Source: Marthasterias glacialis
Taxonomy: Eukaryota > Echinodermata > Asteroidea > Forcipulatida > Asteriidae
Reading direction: 5' to 3'
Length of the DNA: 64,000 nt
Assembly (NCBI GenBank): GCA_911728455.2
Contig: OU452228.1
Coordinates: 11,298,104-11,362,103 of the forward strand
Below the pieces are notes generated by a model that saw only the letters and a program-made list of their open reading frames with translations, was not told the DNA's origin and did not search any database. The first letter of the stretch is position 1. Each line of letters starts with the position of its first letter. Made by a program: the position numbers and the translations under genes. This document shows positions 1 through 11,084 of this stretch, in pieces.

Positions 1-761
1 TATTTTGTGGATCATTGTCATGGTTTAAAAGTTGAGATTTGATCAAAAGCAAATTTCAAATGATGAAAATTAAACCTAGATTTCTGTTTTCAGTGGAATT
101 AGCAAAATGTTCCTTAATAGAATAAAATAAATATAGTTCTGTAATCCTCTGAGATCACATAGCAGCAAGCCACAAGCACTTGAACCAATAAACCCACAGA
201 GGCTGCAAACAGCTGCAAGATTTAACCTACTTCTATTTAATCGAAAGGTCATAGTATGTTAGTTATCACTAGCATGCTCATGAAATACAGAAAAATATAG
301 CACTTCTGCATCCCATATCCAAGGAGGCCAAAGGCCAAGTGGGATACAGGACATAGGTGCACTATATTCCATAAGCAGGAGTGTGATAATAAATATCTTC
401 AAACAAACTTGACACTCAGCTTAAAACGCAAATCGCGGAGTTAGAACAACGCAAAATGTAGGGTGTGATACTGACCGTGCATTATGGTATAACATCAGAA
501 TCGAGGATTCGAATTTGCTTGAAAATAAAAAGGTTATGTCCCAAAATGGCAATTGTCCATGGTGGTCTACTGCCTGTTTTATGTTATTTTTCCCAGACGT
601 TTTTACCGAAAAAAAAGTGCTAAAAATTAACAATCAGCGATGTTTGGGCAAGTGGTGGTTATACACAAGGCTCTCTACATGGTTAAGATCTATGCTTCAT
701 AACAGATTTGATGGCAGTTTGTTTTGCCTACCAATGATCTATATTATGGTTTTTTATCCAG
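1..761. other. EPHX2 intron (partial), no recognisable element
   Basis: This is non-coding sequence before the first visible EPHX2 exon. I found no nucleophile-elbow exon (a G-H-D-W-G-G-like motif) here, so the preceding exon is outside the window. A reading frame across 515-880 is open by chance. Confidence 0.6.
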
Positions 762-876
762 AGGTGTTGTGGGGGTCAACACCCCATACTTCCCCCCGAA
801 CCCCAACGCCAACCCTCTGGAGCAGATGCAAAAGAAGCCTGGGGTGTTTGACTACCAACTGTACTTTCAGACTCCG
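762..876 (+). CDS. EPHX2: EPHX2 exon a
   Basis: Acceptor AG at 760-761 and donor GTAAG at 877. It encodes the GVVGVNTPY through FDYQLYFQTP stretch, which contains the tyrosine that polarises the epoxide oxygen. The first base completes a codon begun upstream. The exact acceptor could be two bases later. Confidence 0.9.
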
Positions 877-3800
877 GTAAGACACTTAACAATTGGGTAT
901 TATATTCACAGTGTAGCATTAAGAAGTCTTTTGTTTTCGATATTAGTAGTTTGTATTTGACAGCCTAATAACTCTTATATTGGTAATCTAATACATTTTT
1001 AACATGTGTTCTTTTAAAAATGAGTTCTTTGTTATAGATGCACATAGAAAGCCGAGTTTTGTTGTTAAAGATGCATGTATATATAATAGTCATTATTTAT
1101 CTATACCTTTATGTGTATGCTAGCTAGAGAGGATAGTCTCTTCGACAGACACTTAATTTTCTTTTAGGCAATCCGTCAGGCTCTGGATGGTGACACTTTT
1201 CTTGTCTTGTTTGTTACGTTTGTCATTAACCAGTAGACGCCGTGTATACATGCAAATATTGTCTGAACCAGCAAACGGGCGTATTGTGAACATGCTATTG
1301 TGTAAAACCGGAACAAAGGTTGCCTGAACATTTTGTTTTGGAGCGTGCACACTGTATGGACTCACTGTGCAGTGCTTCATTTCACCCACACAAAGAGGGC
1401 AGATGGTCTTTAGTTATTTTTGCCCATTATGCACGGATTATTGTTTAATCCCCGATTCCAGACCTTCCTGTCTGTTTGTTTCAAGAAGATGATAACAAGA
1501 CATCGAGAGGCTTCCACCATTGTTTATTCATTATTTTTAGGCTCAATGGAGGTCAGTCCAAGTGAATCGAGTTTCCAGCCTTGGTTCCGGATTTAGTACC
1601 AGTCCCCGATTAGAGCTCATGGCCAAGTTTTTGCAAATCACAGTGCACGTATTTGACATTTTCTCAATAGAGAAAACAAAAATTAAGAGACTCTTTGTTC
1701 TCTTGGCTTTGTCAAGTCAAGGTTTCTTTGTGCCAGCAGTACTCTCAAAGAAAAATGATTCAGAGAAAATAAACCTGTCAGGCTTGAGGTTTGCGGAGAC
1801 ACCATGTACATGAAAACTTTCTCTATGGGTTGTGGTGGTTCTAAAAAGAGGCGTTGGTTTGACAACTCTATTGTTTATGTAATAGCATTTTTACTAGCCA
1901 GAGAAATGAAATAAAATATGTTCACTTTAGTGTGTACTTTCATCTCACTAGACAGTGAAATCTGGCTTTCTGTTTCTTTATTTGCCTTTCTTGCGAAGGG
2001 CGTAGCAGAGGCTGAATTAGAGAAAGATTTAGAGAAACTTTTCAAGTTTTTCTTCCGGGCTCCCAACAAACAGGTGAGAAGATTTGGTTTTGACTTGTAC
2101 TATTATAAAGATTCATCTTAAAAGTTGTGTCAGAAATTTTCAAACGATGTAATTTTTATTTTGTACTGGAGCGTCAGTAAGGAGCAATGCACATTTTATT
2201 TAAGCATTCATTGTAGCATTCTGGATATTTAGCAGAGATCATGGAGAGCATTATGGATGCAGTGCTTTATTCATGTGTGTTTCCAAGATGGTCATTTACA
2301 GTGTACCAGTGTTTACACTAGACTGGTCCCCTGCCTTCATCCGCGAGGATAAAGACAGGCGCAGCCATTATACTCCCAGGGGTTTCATTGGACAGACATG
2401 CAGTGAAGCATATTTACTAGACTTATATTGGTATAACACGCACGACTATCCAGTGTAGCAAGTGTGTACACACAGTGTTATAGCATGCAAGATCAAAGGT
2501 ATATTTCTCAGGATGCTGCTAGTGCTAAAGGCTGGTATCTAGTGTTATTCATGAGCCTCAAAGTGTGACGTCAGATTTTCGGGCTATATTTTCAAGTTTT
2601 CATGTGTTTATATGTTGAACAAGTGAGGGCGCTATAACAATTACATGAAGGTTATTGCAAGAGGTACCATCCTACTGTTATTATTAATTATTTTATTACA
2701 GGACTACTTTCCAGGGAGGGAGAAGTTAGGAGTCCATAATGTGAGGGAAAGAGGTAACACACTTTTTACTAAAATCTCATTTATTATTTGTGTTTTACCC
2801 AAACACCAATGTGAGTTGTAGCACTGTATACTCAGTACTTCTTAAGTCCTTTACAAAAACCACAGGTGTATTACTCGGGTGGGATTTGAACCAGCGACCT
2901 TTATTTTAGCTTAATATCATTTGTATTTACCCGTTTTTTATTCCTGATGCAAATTTAAAGTTTTTTAAATGGATGTGGTACCGGCTGCTGAAATAAAGAA
3001 TTCAAACTGCCTCTAGGTACCGGGCAATCTTAGTGGTCTAGTTGTAAGACATCTGCTCTTGAATGGCAGAGATCATGGGTTCGAATCCCACTCGAGTAAT
3101 ATGCCTGTGTTTTATTTTCACTTGGGTAAGTACTGAGTATCCAGCGCTTAACAACACATCGTTGTATGGCTAAAACACAAATAATATTCTTTATCCTTGA
3201 TGCAGATTTAACATCTATCTAATTTCATATGTTTATCTGGATTGCTGCAATCAAAATAAACAACACTAATTTGTGGAATCTTGTGGTAGTGGTTTTAAAT
3301 TTATAATCAACGAATCATCTATTTGTCTTCTATCCTGTTCATGAACGTAGTGTAGTTCCACTGTGAGCCCACGCCCACTTCACACAAGCTGGCTCCACTG
3401 ACAATTAGCCTTTTTGAGGTATGACATACATCACTAGGAGTGCAATGTTTGGTTTGGGTGTATACAGACAAATTTAACCAAACCATAGTGTCCTGGTAAT
3501 GTGTCCACCATATCTCAAAATGGCTCGTTATGTGTCCACCATTTTGAGGTATGGTGGACACATTGCTAGGGATTTAATTTGTTGGGGTAAATTTGTCCGT
3601 ACGCACCAAACCAAACAGTACTCTCCTATTCTTATAGTGTCCGCCCTACCTCAGAAAGGCTAAAAGGATTTGCCCTGAGCTAGTTTTTCTTTGATGATTT
3701 ATGCAAAGAAAAGTTTAATCATCGGACTTGCCTTTTACATACATTCTTCTTCAAGGTCTTCTCAGAATGACAAGTTTCTGTCATAAGAAGTGCTTTCAAA

Positions 3801-6800
3801 TGATGAAATGGGTGATTTGGGGTAAAATGTACACACAAACAGATGCTAGCTTTGGAGCTGGAAGTATCGGAAACTTTTGGCATGCAACAGATACGCACGC
3901 ATGTGATGCAATGACTTAGTTACTAACAGGATTGTCTGTTATAAAAGGCACTTTGATGGTTGATTCCCAGGTGGATTTCTAGCTGGTGTTCCTGATGATC
4001 TTAACATGCCGTCCCTCATCACAGACAAAGACCTGGCCTACTATGTGAAGGAGTTTCAGAAATCAGGACTCAGGTTGGTAACATACTGTAGATCCTTCTC
4101 AATATCTGTAAACTCATCCTAAGATGTGTTTAGACATTTCTTGACCCGTGGTAAAATTTGTTTAAACATTTTCCAACATTTCGTAAAATGTGTTGAAATA
4201 TTTCCTGACCTTTTTGGTGAAATGTATGTCGAAACCTTTTCATATATTCAGTTGAGTGAATAAACATTTCGGGTTTGTTTGGCAAAATGTGTTTGAACGT
4301 TTCAATACCTTTGATGAAAAGTGTTAGTAAACATTTTCAAACCTTTGTGTTTGTATATGAATTTATATTTTTGGTGAAATGACAGAATGTTTTTGTTATT
4401 TGGCAAAATGTGTTTAAACATTTCCATGTCTTTGTTGAAATGTGTGTGTAAAGACAATGTAACCTTTGTTCACAAAAAGAGTAACCTTGTACATTCCAGG
4501 GCCTTTCTGGCAGGCGAGATACTGCACTGGTCATGTGGGAAATTTTGCATTTTGTGTCATAATTTCCACATAAATTCATATTATAAAAGTAACAGCTGAC
4601 CCAGTTTTGAGATCTGCCTCTTTTCTTCATATCAAAAGTTGATAAAAATCAGACAGTGGGATGTCCATAAGATTTGTGTTCTTCCATTGGGCTGTGCACA
4701 AATCCTGCCTACAGGAAGTCCAGGCTCTGTGGTCTGTTATTTTGATATTTTCTGGTAAAATGTGTAGTTTTTGTACAATGTATATTAACATTTCTATTAC
4801 TTTGCTAAGCTTTGTTTGTAATCATTTCGATGTTTGCATAATGTCTGTGAATGTTAATATTATTTTGATAAGACGCAAGTGAATTTTTTTTTTGTTTAAA
4901 TGTGTGTGTAATTAAGTGTCTACAAACACATTAATATTTTTGATGAATTTTGTGCTAACACATAGTTTGCATGTATTAGATTGATTTAATTTGCATTTGT
5001 ATCCTATTTGTTTATTTTACCTTCAGGGGGCCGCTGAATTGGTACAGAAATATTGAAGAAAACTGGAGAAACTCTCTGAAATTTGTTGGCCGGAAGGTGA
5101 CTATTTTATTTATGAAACACATTTTTGTTTGGTAATAATAACAATGTGTATTTATTATGTACTTCATCAAGTCAGCTAGGACTCTCAAAGTGCCTTACAG
5201 TATTTTGTCTATTACTTTATTGTAGGTTTTCCCGGCCAATTTCAACAAAATCCATTCAATTTAACAGCCGGCGCATTCCATTTTGTTTGAAAATGAATGC
5301 TCCGTCGCATCAGCATTCAACAGTCAAAAGGGGGTTATTCAATTTCAACAGTTAAGCATTTACAGGTCAAGTAAGATCATTCAAATTCATTAGGTCGCAA
5401 AGATCATTCAGTTCCGCAAAAGCCAACAGCAAGAAGCTGGTCAATCATTCAATTTCATCCTTTGTAAATAGATAGTAGCAATTCAACCGAAGAATGGTGG
5501 AAATATAGTCTTGAATGGCTGAAACGAACCTGAATGAGAAGAACAAAATCGCGTGTTCACGAAAATGAAATAGAATAGTAGCTAAAACAAAAACCTAGTT
5601 TGAATGATTTAGTGAAACGTGTGCATTTTAATTCGTGTCAATGGAACTGAATTAAATTTTGCTGAAATTGACCAGGAAAACCTATATTTAGTCACATTTG
5701 AAAGCGTTTCGCTGAATGATTGAAGCTTGTTTTTCCCGACTCTACATCAAGTGAGCTTTGAAAAGCTCTTCCTGCAATTTGAAATAATGTTCAGAGTTTT
5801 AGTTAGAATCTAAAAACAGGGTGACCAAAATGATTGCCCAAGTTGTTTACTTACATGTGCAAGTATGTAAATGTTTTTACGTTTAAATGAAAAACACCTT
5901 AAGATTTTGCTGACACCATGCTGCTGTTTCTAAATTCCTTGTAAATGTGTCTCTCTTAGATATATGCACCTGCCTTGATGGTCACAGCAGAGAAGGATGT
6001 TGTCTTAACTCCAGCTAGTAGCCGCTTCATGGATCCATGGGTAAGTAACACTCATCATTCTCAAGGCACTGGGTTTGTCTAAGGCTAAATCCCCATTGCA
6101 TTGTGCCTATACACCAATCCAAGCAGGGCTGGTTTATGGTGTTTTACACCGCCGCAGCCATGGTCTGCGCATGCGCGCGTGACACGACACACGCATCAGC
6201 GCGCATATGTACCAATCAGCATTGAGGATTCACAGTGCGTGTGCATCGACGCGCGCGTGCGGCGGCCATAGTTTAGGTGGTGTAAATGCCCATGAACAAA
6301 CTTCTCGGATTAGTCTATACACTGATCTATTGCTTAACCCTAACCATCCCCCAACCCATCAGAATCCAACTGTTTGTTTGATTCTGTTGGACTGGGGACT
6401 GCACTAGTAAACTGATGCTTTACATGGGATCAGGCATACTGGCATAATCAGAGTCCAACAGTTAGGAGTCTGAGTTACCATATGGTGTTGGATTTTGTTA
6501 GAGTGAGGAAGAACCCAAGCCTGCACCAACAGGGGATGCTTTGGGTGCTGCAGCACCCCCAACTTTTTTAATGGGGGTGCTGGAATATGCTTCAGCACCC
6601 CCAACTTTCCAAACACTTAAATGCATAATATTATATCATAAATACCAACTCTTACTTCATCAAGAAGAAATTATAGTACATAAAAGTACAATGTATAATA
6701 TAAAATTTCCACTATTTTGGCGCTGCGCTAACTTTTGTGACATTGGCACAAGCCGCCATGCATCACCACTGACACACCCAGACTTGTGGGGCACTGCATT

Positions 6801-8763
6801 GTTTTTTACTTATTGTCCCTTTTCTAAAGGTCTTCCTTGTGGGGTACATTCTTCCCATTGAGATTCCTTGGGGGGAGGGTCTATTGTTCTGTTGTTGTCA
6901 GGACCCCACAAGTACGGTACTGGTGAGTAAGGACAAATATAAATTGACCATTTCCTCCTCGTTTTTCCCTCACAGGTAACTTCCAGCCTACATGTATATG
7001 CTGCAGTGCTTTACATTTAGGGGAATCTGTTTGTTTCATTACTAGAAATATATGCATGTAAATAAACGATAAACAAGAACAATATTGACTGCAATTTAAG
7101 GTACATCCTAAATGTATATTTGTTTCTTTGTTCCATCAGGTGCACAATTTGTCTCGTTTACACATCGAGAAATGCGGTCATTGGACTCAGATGGAAAAGT
7201 AAGATGATTGGAAATGGCTTACCTCAGGACTTTCAACCCCCCCCCCCCCCACTTCCCCAAGCTATTTACCATTTACTCTTTCACGGCGTGTCGTGGCCGA
7301 GTGGACAAGCACACTGGACTCAAGCTCTGGTATTTCTGATCAGCAGAGTGTGGGTTCGAGTCCCGGTCTTGGCACTTAACAATTATTGCTCCACCCTTCA
7401 GATGGGAGGTAAAGCCGTAGGTCCCATGTGATGTGTTATGCATGTAAAAGAACCCAGTTGCACATATCGCTAAGAGAAGGGGTTCGCCACAGTGTTTCTG
7501 GCAGTGGCTGCTGAATGCGCTGCAGCACCTTCTAAACCCTTATAAGGTGCTACATAAATGGGTCTCATAATTCAAAAAACCTGTATTAAAAAAATAATAA
7601 TAAGCACTTTGAGATGCCCATAGAAGCACCCATATAAAATAGTTGTTATTATTATTAATACTAAAGCAACCCTTCAACCGCACTTTTCATTTTGTGAATT
7701 GTTCCCAAACGTTCCCCCTTTCTCACCCCATTGTGTATTAAGTTTATCACAATTGCTGGTTTTTCAATGCTCTTTTATATATGCTCATGTTTGATTTGAT
7801 TATATGATTTTATGTATATCAATGTTGCTTTTTTCTTGATCCAATTAAAATGTTCTTTTATTTGTATTTGATTTGTGATTTTGTATTCTGAGTCTTTTTA
7901 CATACACATTTTGATACATGAACTGCTGTGATTTTTCCACATTTTAAATGAATAGGCCCTAAGCCTTGGGTATTAATTCTAGAGAGGTTTCGCGAGTCTT
8001 ACGGCTACATATATGAAGACGTATACATCCACACTTTGTGTGTTCACGTGATGTATAACCATGGCCTCTATTTTATGCATGCACGTTAACAAGGGATACG
8101 AATGTTAAAACCGCAGAGTAAGAAAAGAGGATACTGTTTTTCAGCATTTTAGTTGCATATTTGTCTTGGATTAACAGTGTTTCACACTATATACCTATTT
8201 GGTATTACTCATGAAATGTATTTGGGGAAAGAAAGATACAAATAAAATGGTTGTCGTATTATCAAATCAATGTGTAGTACTTCATTCACTCCCAGTGCAT
8301 TGCCATGTTGAACACTAGAGCCCCAAAAGGACAAATAACTATAAGATTGCAAAAAAAATCTAACACGTGTCCAACGTGAATGGTTGTGGTTATCAAATCC
8401 ATGTGAATAGACTTGTAAAACATCTCTATTAACAGCACTAATTATACCATATTTATGGACCACTATTATTATGTTAAGAATCTCCGGATGTTATAGATAT
8501 AAATAACTTTATAAGTAATTTAAGGAAACTTCAAGTATTTATTTAAAGGAAGTCACGGGTAACTTGGCTTCACCTTACTTAATTTCAGATAATGTCAAGT
8601 AACTTTAGGTAGTTTGATGTAATGTCAGATGATGTACTGATCCTTGCTGATGTCTTTTTGATCTTTGACCAGGCCCAGAGAGCTGAATGATGGTCTAATT
8701 AAGTGGCTGAATAATCTCCATGGGAAAGAAGCATCGATGAAGAGTCCAGACACTAAGCTGTAA
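762..8763 (+). CDS. EPHX2: Soluble epoxide hydrolase (EPHX2-like), C-terminal part of the alpha/beta-hydrolase domain; 5' part outside the window
   Basis: The enzyme hydrolyses lipid epoxides to vicinal diols in cytosol and peroxisomes. Eight exons join in phase: 762-876, 1999-2073, 2702-2753, 3971-4073, 5027-5096, 5960-6040, 7140-7198 and 8673-8763, giving about 214 residues and a TAA stop. Family landmarks are in the expected order: VNTPYFPPNPN and FDYQLYFQ (first oxyanion tyrosine), GVAEAELE, GPLNWYRN (second tyrosine), MVTAEKD (charge-relay aspartate) and CGHWTQM (catalytic histidine). The nucleophile-elbow exon and the N-terminal phosphatase domain must lie before position 1. All catalytic residues expected in this half are present, so the gene looks intact. 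It converges on HARS. The family call is secure; orthology to EPHX2 rather than a paralogue rests on recalled similarity. Confidence 0.93.
1226..1785 (+). mobile_element. TTAACCAG-type DNA element, copy 1 (3' end eroded)
   Basis: It begins with TTAACCAG at 1226 and carries the family's internal landmarks, such as the AACAAACGGGCG-like segment, the TCTTTGTTCTCTTGGC segment and TTTCTTTGTGCCAGC. The right terminal repeat is not preserved. It lies in an EPHX2 intron and has no coding capacity. Confidence 0.75.
1999..2073 (+). CDS. EPHX2: EPHX2 exon b
   Basis: 25 codons in phase 0 at both ends, GVAEAELEKDLEKL onward. Acceptor AG at 1997-1998, donor GTGAGA at 2074. Confidence 0.9.
2702..2753 (+). 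CDS. EPHX2: EPHX2 exon c
   Basis: A short 52-base exon, phase 0 to phase 1, encoding DYFPGREKLGVHNVRER. It precedes the conserved GG pair completed by the next exon. Acceptor at 2700-2701, donor GTAAC at 2754. Confidence 0.85.
2778..2915 (-). repeat. SINE family B, 5'-truncated copy
   Basis: Read on the - strand it starts at a tRNA B-box-like GGTTCAAATCCCACC, continues into GAGTAATAC, then the AAGTACTGAGTATACAGTGC core, and ends in an AAAACACAAATAAT tail. The A-box half is missing. It lies head to head with the copy at 3029-3188. Confidence 0.7.
3029..3188 (+). repeat. SINE family B, near-complete copy
   Basis: A tRNA-like head has an A-box-like TAGTGGTCTAGTTG and a B-box GGTTCGAATCCC, followed by the AAGTACTGAGTATCCAGCGC core and an ACACAAATAAT tail. 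It is not a functional tRNA gene, because the acceptor stem does not pair and a body follows. Confidence 0.72.
3971..4073 (+). CDS. EPHX2: EPHX2 exon d
   Basis: Encodes GFLAGVPDDLNMP through EFQKSGL, matching the cap region just before the second catalytic tyrosine. Acceptor at 3969-3970. The donor is taken as GTTGGT at 4074, which leaves AG to join the G of the next exon as arginine. Confidence 0.88.
4120..4480. repeat. Degenerate tandem repeat (minisatellite-like) in EPHX2 intron
   Basis: Units of very roughly 45-55 bases recur with a core like TTTGGTGAAATGTGTTTAAACATTTCC. The period is irregular and copies are diverged, so boundaries are approximate. Confidence 0.55.
4590..4712 (+). repeat. 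Dispersed repeat, copy 1 of a pair
   Basis: The stretch from AACAGCTGACCCAGTTTTG to ATTGGGCTGTGCACAAATC matches the reverse complement of 18716-18862, with a shared TATCAAAAGTTGATAA centre. The class is unknown. Confidence 0.6.
5027..5096 (+). CDS. EPHX2: EPHX2 exon e
   Basis: Encodes GPLNWYRNIEENW through VGRK. The tyrosine in NWYRN corresponds to the second epoxide-polarising tyrosine of the family. Donor GTGACT at 5097. Confidence 0.92.
5223..5684. mobile_element. TIR element of about 460 bp with possible TA target site
   Basis: The left end TAGGTTTTCCCGGCCAATTT and the right end, read in reverse as TAGGTTTTCCTGGTCAATTT, are inverted copies over about 28 bases. The interior is rich in ATTCA/TGAAT motifs. 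TA at both borders would fit a Tc1/mariner-type duplication. No coding capacity. Confidence 0.7.
5960..6040 (+). CDS. EPHX2: EPHX2 exon f
   Basis: 27 codons, IYAPALMVTAEKDVVLTP through MDPW. The aspartate of TAEKD is the charge-relay acid. Acceptor TTAG at 5956-5959, donor GTAAGT at 6041. Confidence 0.93.
6120..6310 (+). repeat. Dispersed repeat, copy 1 (partner 47540-47690)
   Basis: It shares with 47540-47690 the segments ACCAATCAGCAT-GAGGATTCACAG, GCGGCCATA and CTCGGATTAGT. It is GC-rich with alternating CGCGCG stretches. The class is unknown. Confidence 0.55.
6325..6520 (+). repeat. Dispersed repeat, copy 1 (partner 62555-62755)
   Basis: Both copies share GTTGGACTGGGGACTGCA, AGTAAACTGAT, GGCATAC and GTTGGATTTTGTTAGAGTG-like blocks in the same order. 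Here it directly follows another dispersed repeat. Confidence 0.6.
6541..6616. repeat. Short duplicated hairpin-forming block
   Basis: The block CAGCACCCCCAACTTT occurs twice, with an inverted GGGGGTGCTG between the copies, so the stretch can fold on itself. Confidence 0.5.
7140..7198 (+). CDS. EPHX2: EPHX2 exon g
   Basis: Encodes VHNLSRLHIEKCGHWTQME plus two bases. The histidine of CGHWTQ is the catalytic base. Acceptor CAG at 7137-7139, donor GTAAGA at 7199. Confidence 0.93.
7283..7660 (+). repeat. SINE family A, full-length copy
   Basis: The head reads as a class II tRNA with A box TGGCCGAGTGG, an anticodon-loop-like ACTCAAGCT (a tRNA-Leu CAA-like arrangement) and B box GGTTCGAGTCCC. The body has GTAAAGCCGTAGGTCCC, AAAAGAACCCAG and GGTGCTACATAAATGGGTC blocks, ending in an (ATT)n tail. 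It sits in an EPHX2 intron. Confidence 0.8.
8673..8763 (+). CDS. EPHX2: EPHX2 terminal exon
   Basis: Encodes KPRELNDGLIKWLNNLH and a short divergent tail ending in TKL, then TAA at 8761-8763. It has no obvious SKL-type peroxisomal signal; the last residues are DTKL. A SINE starts 58 bases after the stop, probably inside the 3' UTR. Confidence 0.92.
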
Positions 8764-8820
8764 CGTGATGAGAGGATCCAGCAGACGGTATTCCGCTTTT
8801 ACACCAGGGAGTCTTGGGGT

Positions 8821-9045
8821 GCTAGGGTTGGCGTAATGGTATCTTTCCTCACCTTCTACCTCTCTTTCCTTAACTGATTAAGTGGGTTTTCCCTGGAAAA
8901 CCCACTGGGGCTTTCCTCCCACATCTAAAACTGAAACTTCCTTCCTTGTCTTGTCTCTGTGGGGTTCTTGGCTGGTATAGTGATTAAGTTCAATTTTTTC
9001 TGAGAATCCTAGGCTTCTCAACCAGAATTATTAAATGAAATGAAA
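8821..9045 (+). repeat. SINE family C, internally deleted copy
   Basis: It matches 17822-18075: the GGCGTAATGGTATCTTTCCTC head, the GTGGGTTTTCCCTGG block, AAACTGAAACTTCCTTCCTT and an AAATGAAATGAAA end. The B-box part of the head is missing. It starts 58 bases after the EPHX2 stop. Confidence 0.72.
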
Positions 9046-9171
9046 GGCAATATTGTCAGTGTGTTGGTCTGGTTGTTTTCATTTGTAACTCCCAAGATCT
9101 GGAATAGTTTTCCTGCATCTCTCTGACCTATTGAGAAAAGACTCAAACTGAACAGCAATGCCACCCCCACC

Positions 9172-9235
9172 ACCCACATTCTGTAAACTTCAGAACATAA
9201 ATTTGGCGGACTAGACCGCTCGGCCACGACACACC
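9172..9235 (-). repeat. SINE family A, head fragment
   Basis: On the - strand it starts GTGTCGTGGCCGAGCGGTCTAG and runs through a tRNA-Leu-like anticodon region to a B box. The body is absent. Confidence 0.65.
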
Positions 9236-9944
9236 AACATGGCTGGACTTTAGATCAGATTGGTGTGCCAGTGATAAGCAATTGTTATTTGGGCCTACAG
9301 TCCAACAATCAGACAACTTCCTGGAGCGGATTTGGGAAGGTTGGGGTTCACAAAAGTTTTTGCCATTTTAGTTTTCACTTACTGATCAATTCGTTAGATT
9401 CTCACTAGACCCGCAGTGTTGTGTTGTGCTCCGTCTTTCTTTTCTTAGCTACCTTAAAAACTTTATTTCAGATTTATGCCAGCAGAAAATTATAGCAGAA
9501 AATTATGCCAAAAAATGAAGTACTTTTTTTTAAGTTTTTTTAAAATGGAAATTATGCACAAAGTACTTTAACAAATGATCTGTATTAACATGTAAATTTA
9601 AATCACTTATATTTTTGAAATGACAAAATATTTAAAACTATTGACAGAATTTTAAAACGGGTAATTGTAAATAACGTAAAAGTAATCAATTCTGAATAAT
9701 GATGAAACACAAATGAAGCTAGTGACCAAAAGGTGTAATTTGTTTGCATTTTCGTATTTCAATAAATAAATATTCCAATATTGAAGTATTTCAATTTCTG
9801 GTAACTATTACAAGTGCTGTATTCATGAAGATGTGTTTATTCAGTGTAGTAGGTCTCAATAGACCTTTTATCACACTGCAGTCATCTTTGTCAGATTCCC
9901 TGTGTACCCAATGAAACCGATAGGTGTAATTCTCAATGTATAAA

Positions 9945-10010
9945 AAGGGACCAGACTATTTTCCCTTCCAGCCTCAGTTTGGTTACACTGGTTTGAATGG
10001 AAGAAACAAC
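9945..10010 (+). repeat. Short duplicated segment (partner 11605-11666)
   Basis: CCAGACTATTTTCCCTTCCAG and GGTTACA-TTTGAATGGAAGA blocks recur at 11605-11666, where the second copy ends exactly at a TTAA/CCCTCC insertion. Confidence 0.55.
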
Positions 10011-10924
10011 AAGATGGCTGCACCATAATAAAAGTCTATACCAACCTTAAAGTAGGACTTTAGCGGGAAATGAACCTCAAAATGTTCTAACATTATAATG
10101 TCAGAAAGCCTAATGTATCAGGCTTTCAACGAGTGTGTAATGATTGCTTCTATACTCTTGAACAAAAATCATATTCCTCGGCCCAGAAAACCTAATTACT
10201 GTTATTGAGCATTCCAGGGCATTTTATTGCAAACAAGATACTACTTTCTACATTCAAATATTGTACAAAAAAAAGATCTATTTGATGTTTTTCAAAAGTT
10301 GGTGAAAAACGTACACTGCCATCTGCCATCTTCATAAGATGTTACGTATTTATCCATTGAGTTGTGAACAACTTGTGCCTGCAGTGTGCTCAGCGGCTCT
10401 TTTGTAAACATGTTATGAGTCACATTGTCTATTGTATCCAAGAAAGTAAACAAACCACAAACAGAAATAACACCACTAATAATGAACACATAGTAAGTGT
10501 GACCAAGTTTAACCTTGGGAAATGGGAGTTTTATTCAGGATTTCTTTAAAACAGTACGGGTAATTAAAGTGCAGTGTTGTTGTCAAGTCAGCGAGGAATG
10601 CCTGTCAGATGTCTCTTTAAAACATTTAACATACATGACTCTAGCCCTGAATATTGTGTTTTTCATTTACCACTTTCAATTGTGTACGTTTTTTAGTGTG
10701 GGCGATGTCAATACTACAGACTTCTTACAGTTAGTGCCATCAGATTGTTTTACTGAGCTAATTTTTTTACGAGTGTATCTTTATTGTAACTATTATCATG
10801 TAAAAACTCAAAGGGGGAGTAATTTTTAAGGGAATGATGACCAAGAATTGTTTTCATCTGTTTTGGATAAGAATTCCTATGTCTACAGACCGACTCTTTT
10901 AACGACATATCGGATTGGACCTAG

Positions 10925-11015
10925 AGCCATTGGTTCCGTGCATTGTGTAATGCATGTATAGATCCCAGTACATTATTGTAAAGAGCAGGTGTTTTCCCTG
11001 GTGTATTATTATTAT
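10925..11015 (+). repeat. SINE family A, body fragment
   Basis: It contains the GTGCATTGTGTAATGCATGTA and CCCTGGTGT body blocks, followed by an (ATT)n run. The tRNA head is absent. Confidence 0.5.
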
Positions 11016-11084
11016 TATTATTAATTTCTGGTAATGAAACCAAGGATGCCTCAAAAGCGAACTGAATCACTGTAGCTGGGAAGC

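Noticed and set aside
515-880. A 121-codon reading frame overlapping the first EPHX2 exon, including an FYPE string like the enzyme's conserved YYPE
   Set aside because: The frame differs from the true exon frame, and the tyrosine-proline-glutamate string comes from the polypyrimidine/acceptor region. The rest has no family similarity.
3029-3104. Possible true tRNA genes in the SINE heads here and at 7283, 26818 and 60563
   Set aside because: A and B boxes are present, but acceptor stems do not close properly and each continues into a shared repeated body and A/T-rich tail, so these are SINEs.
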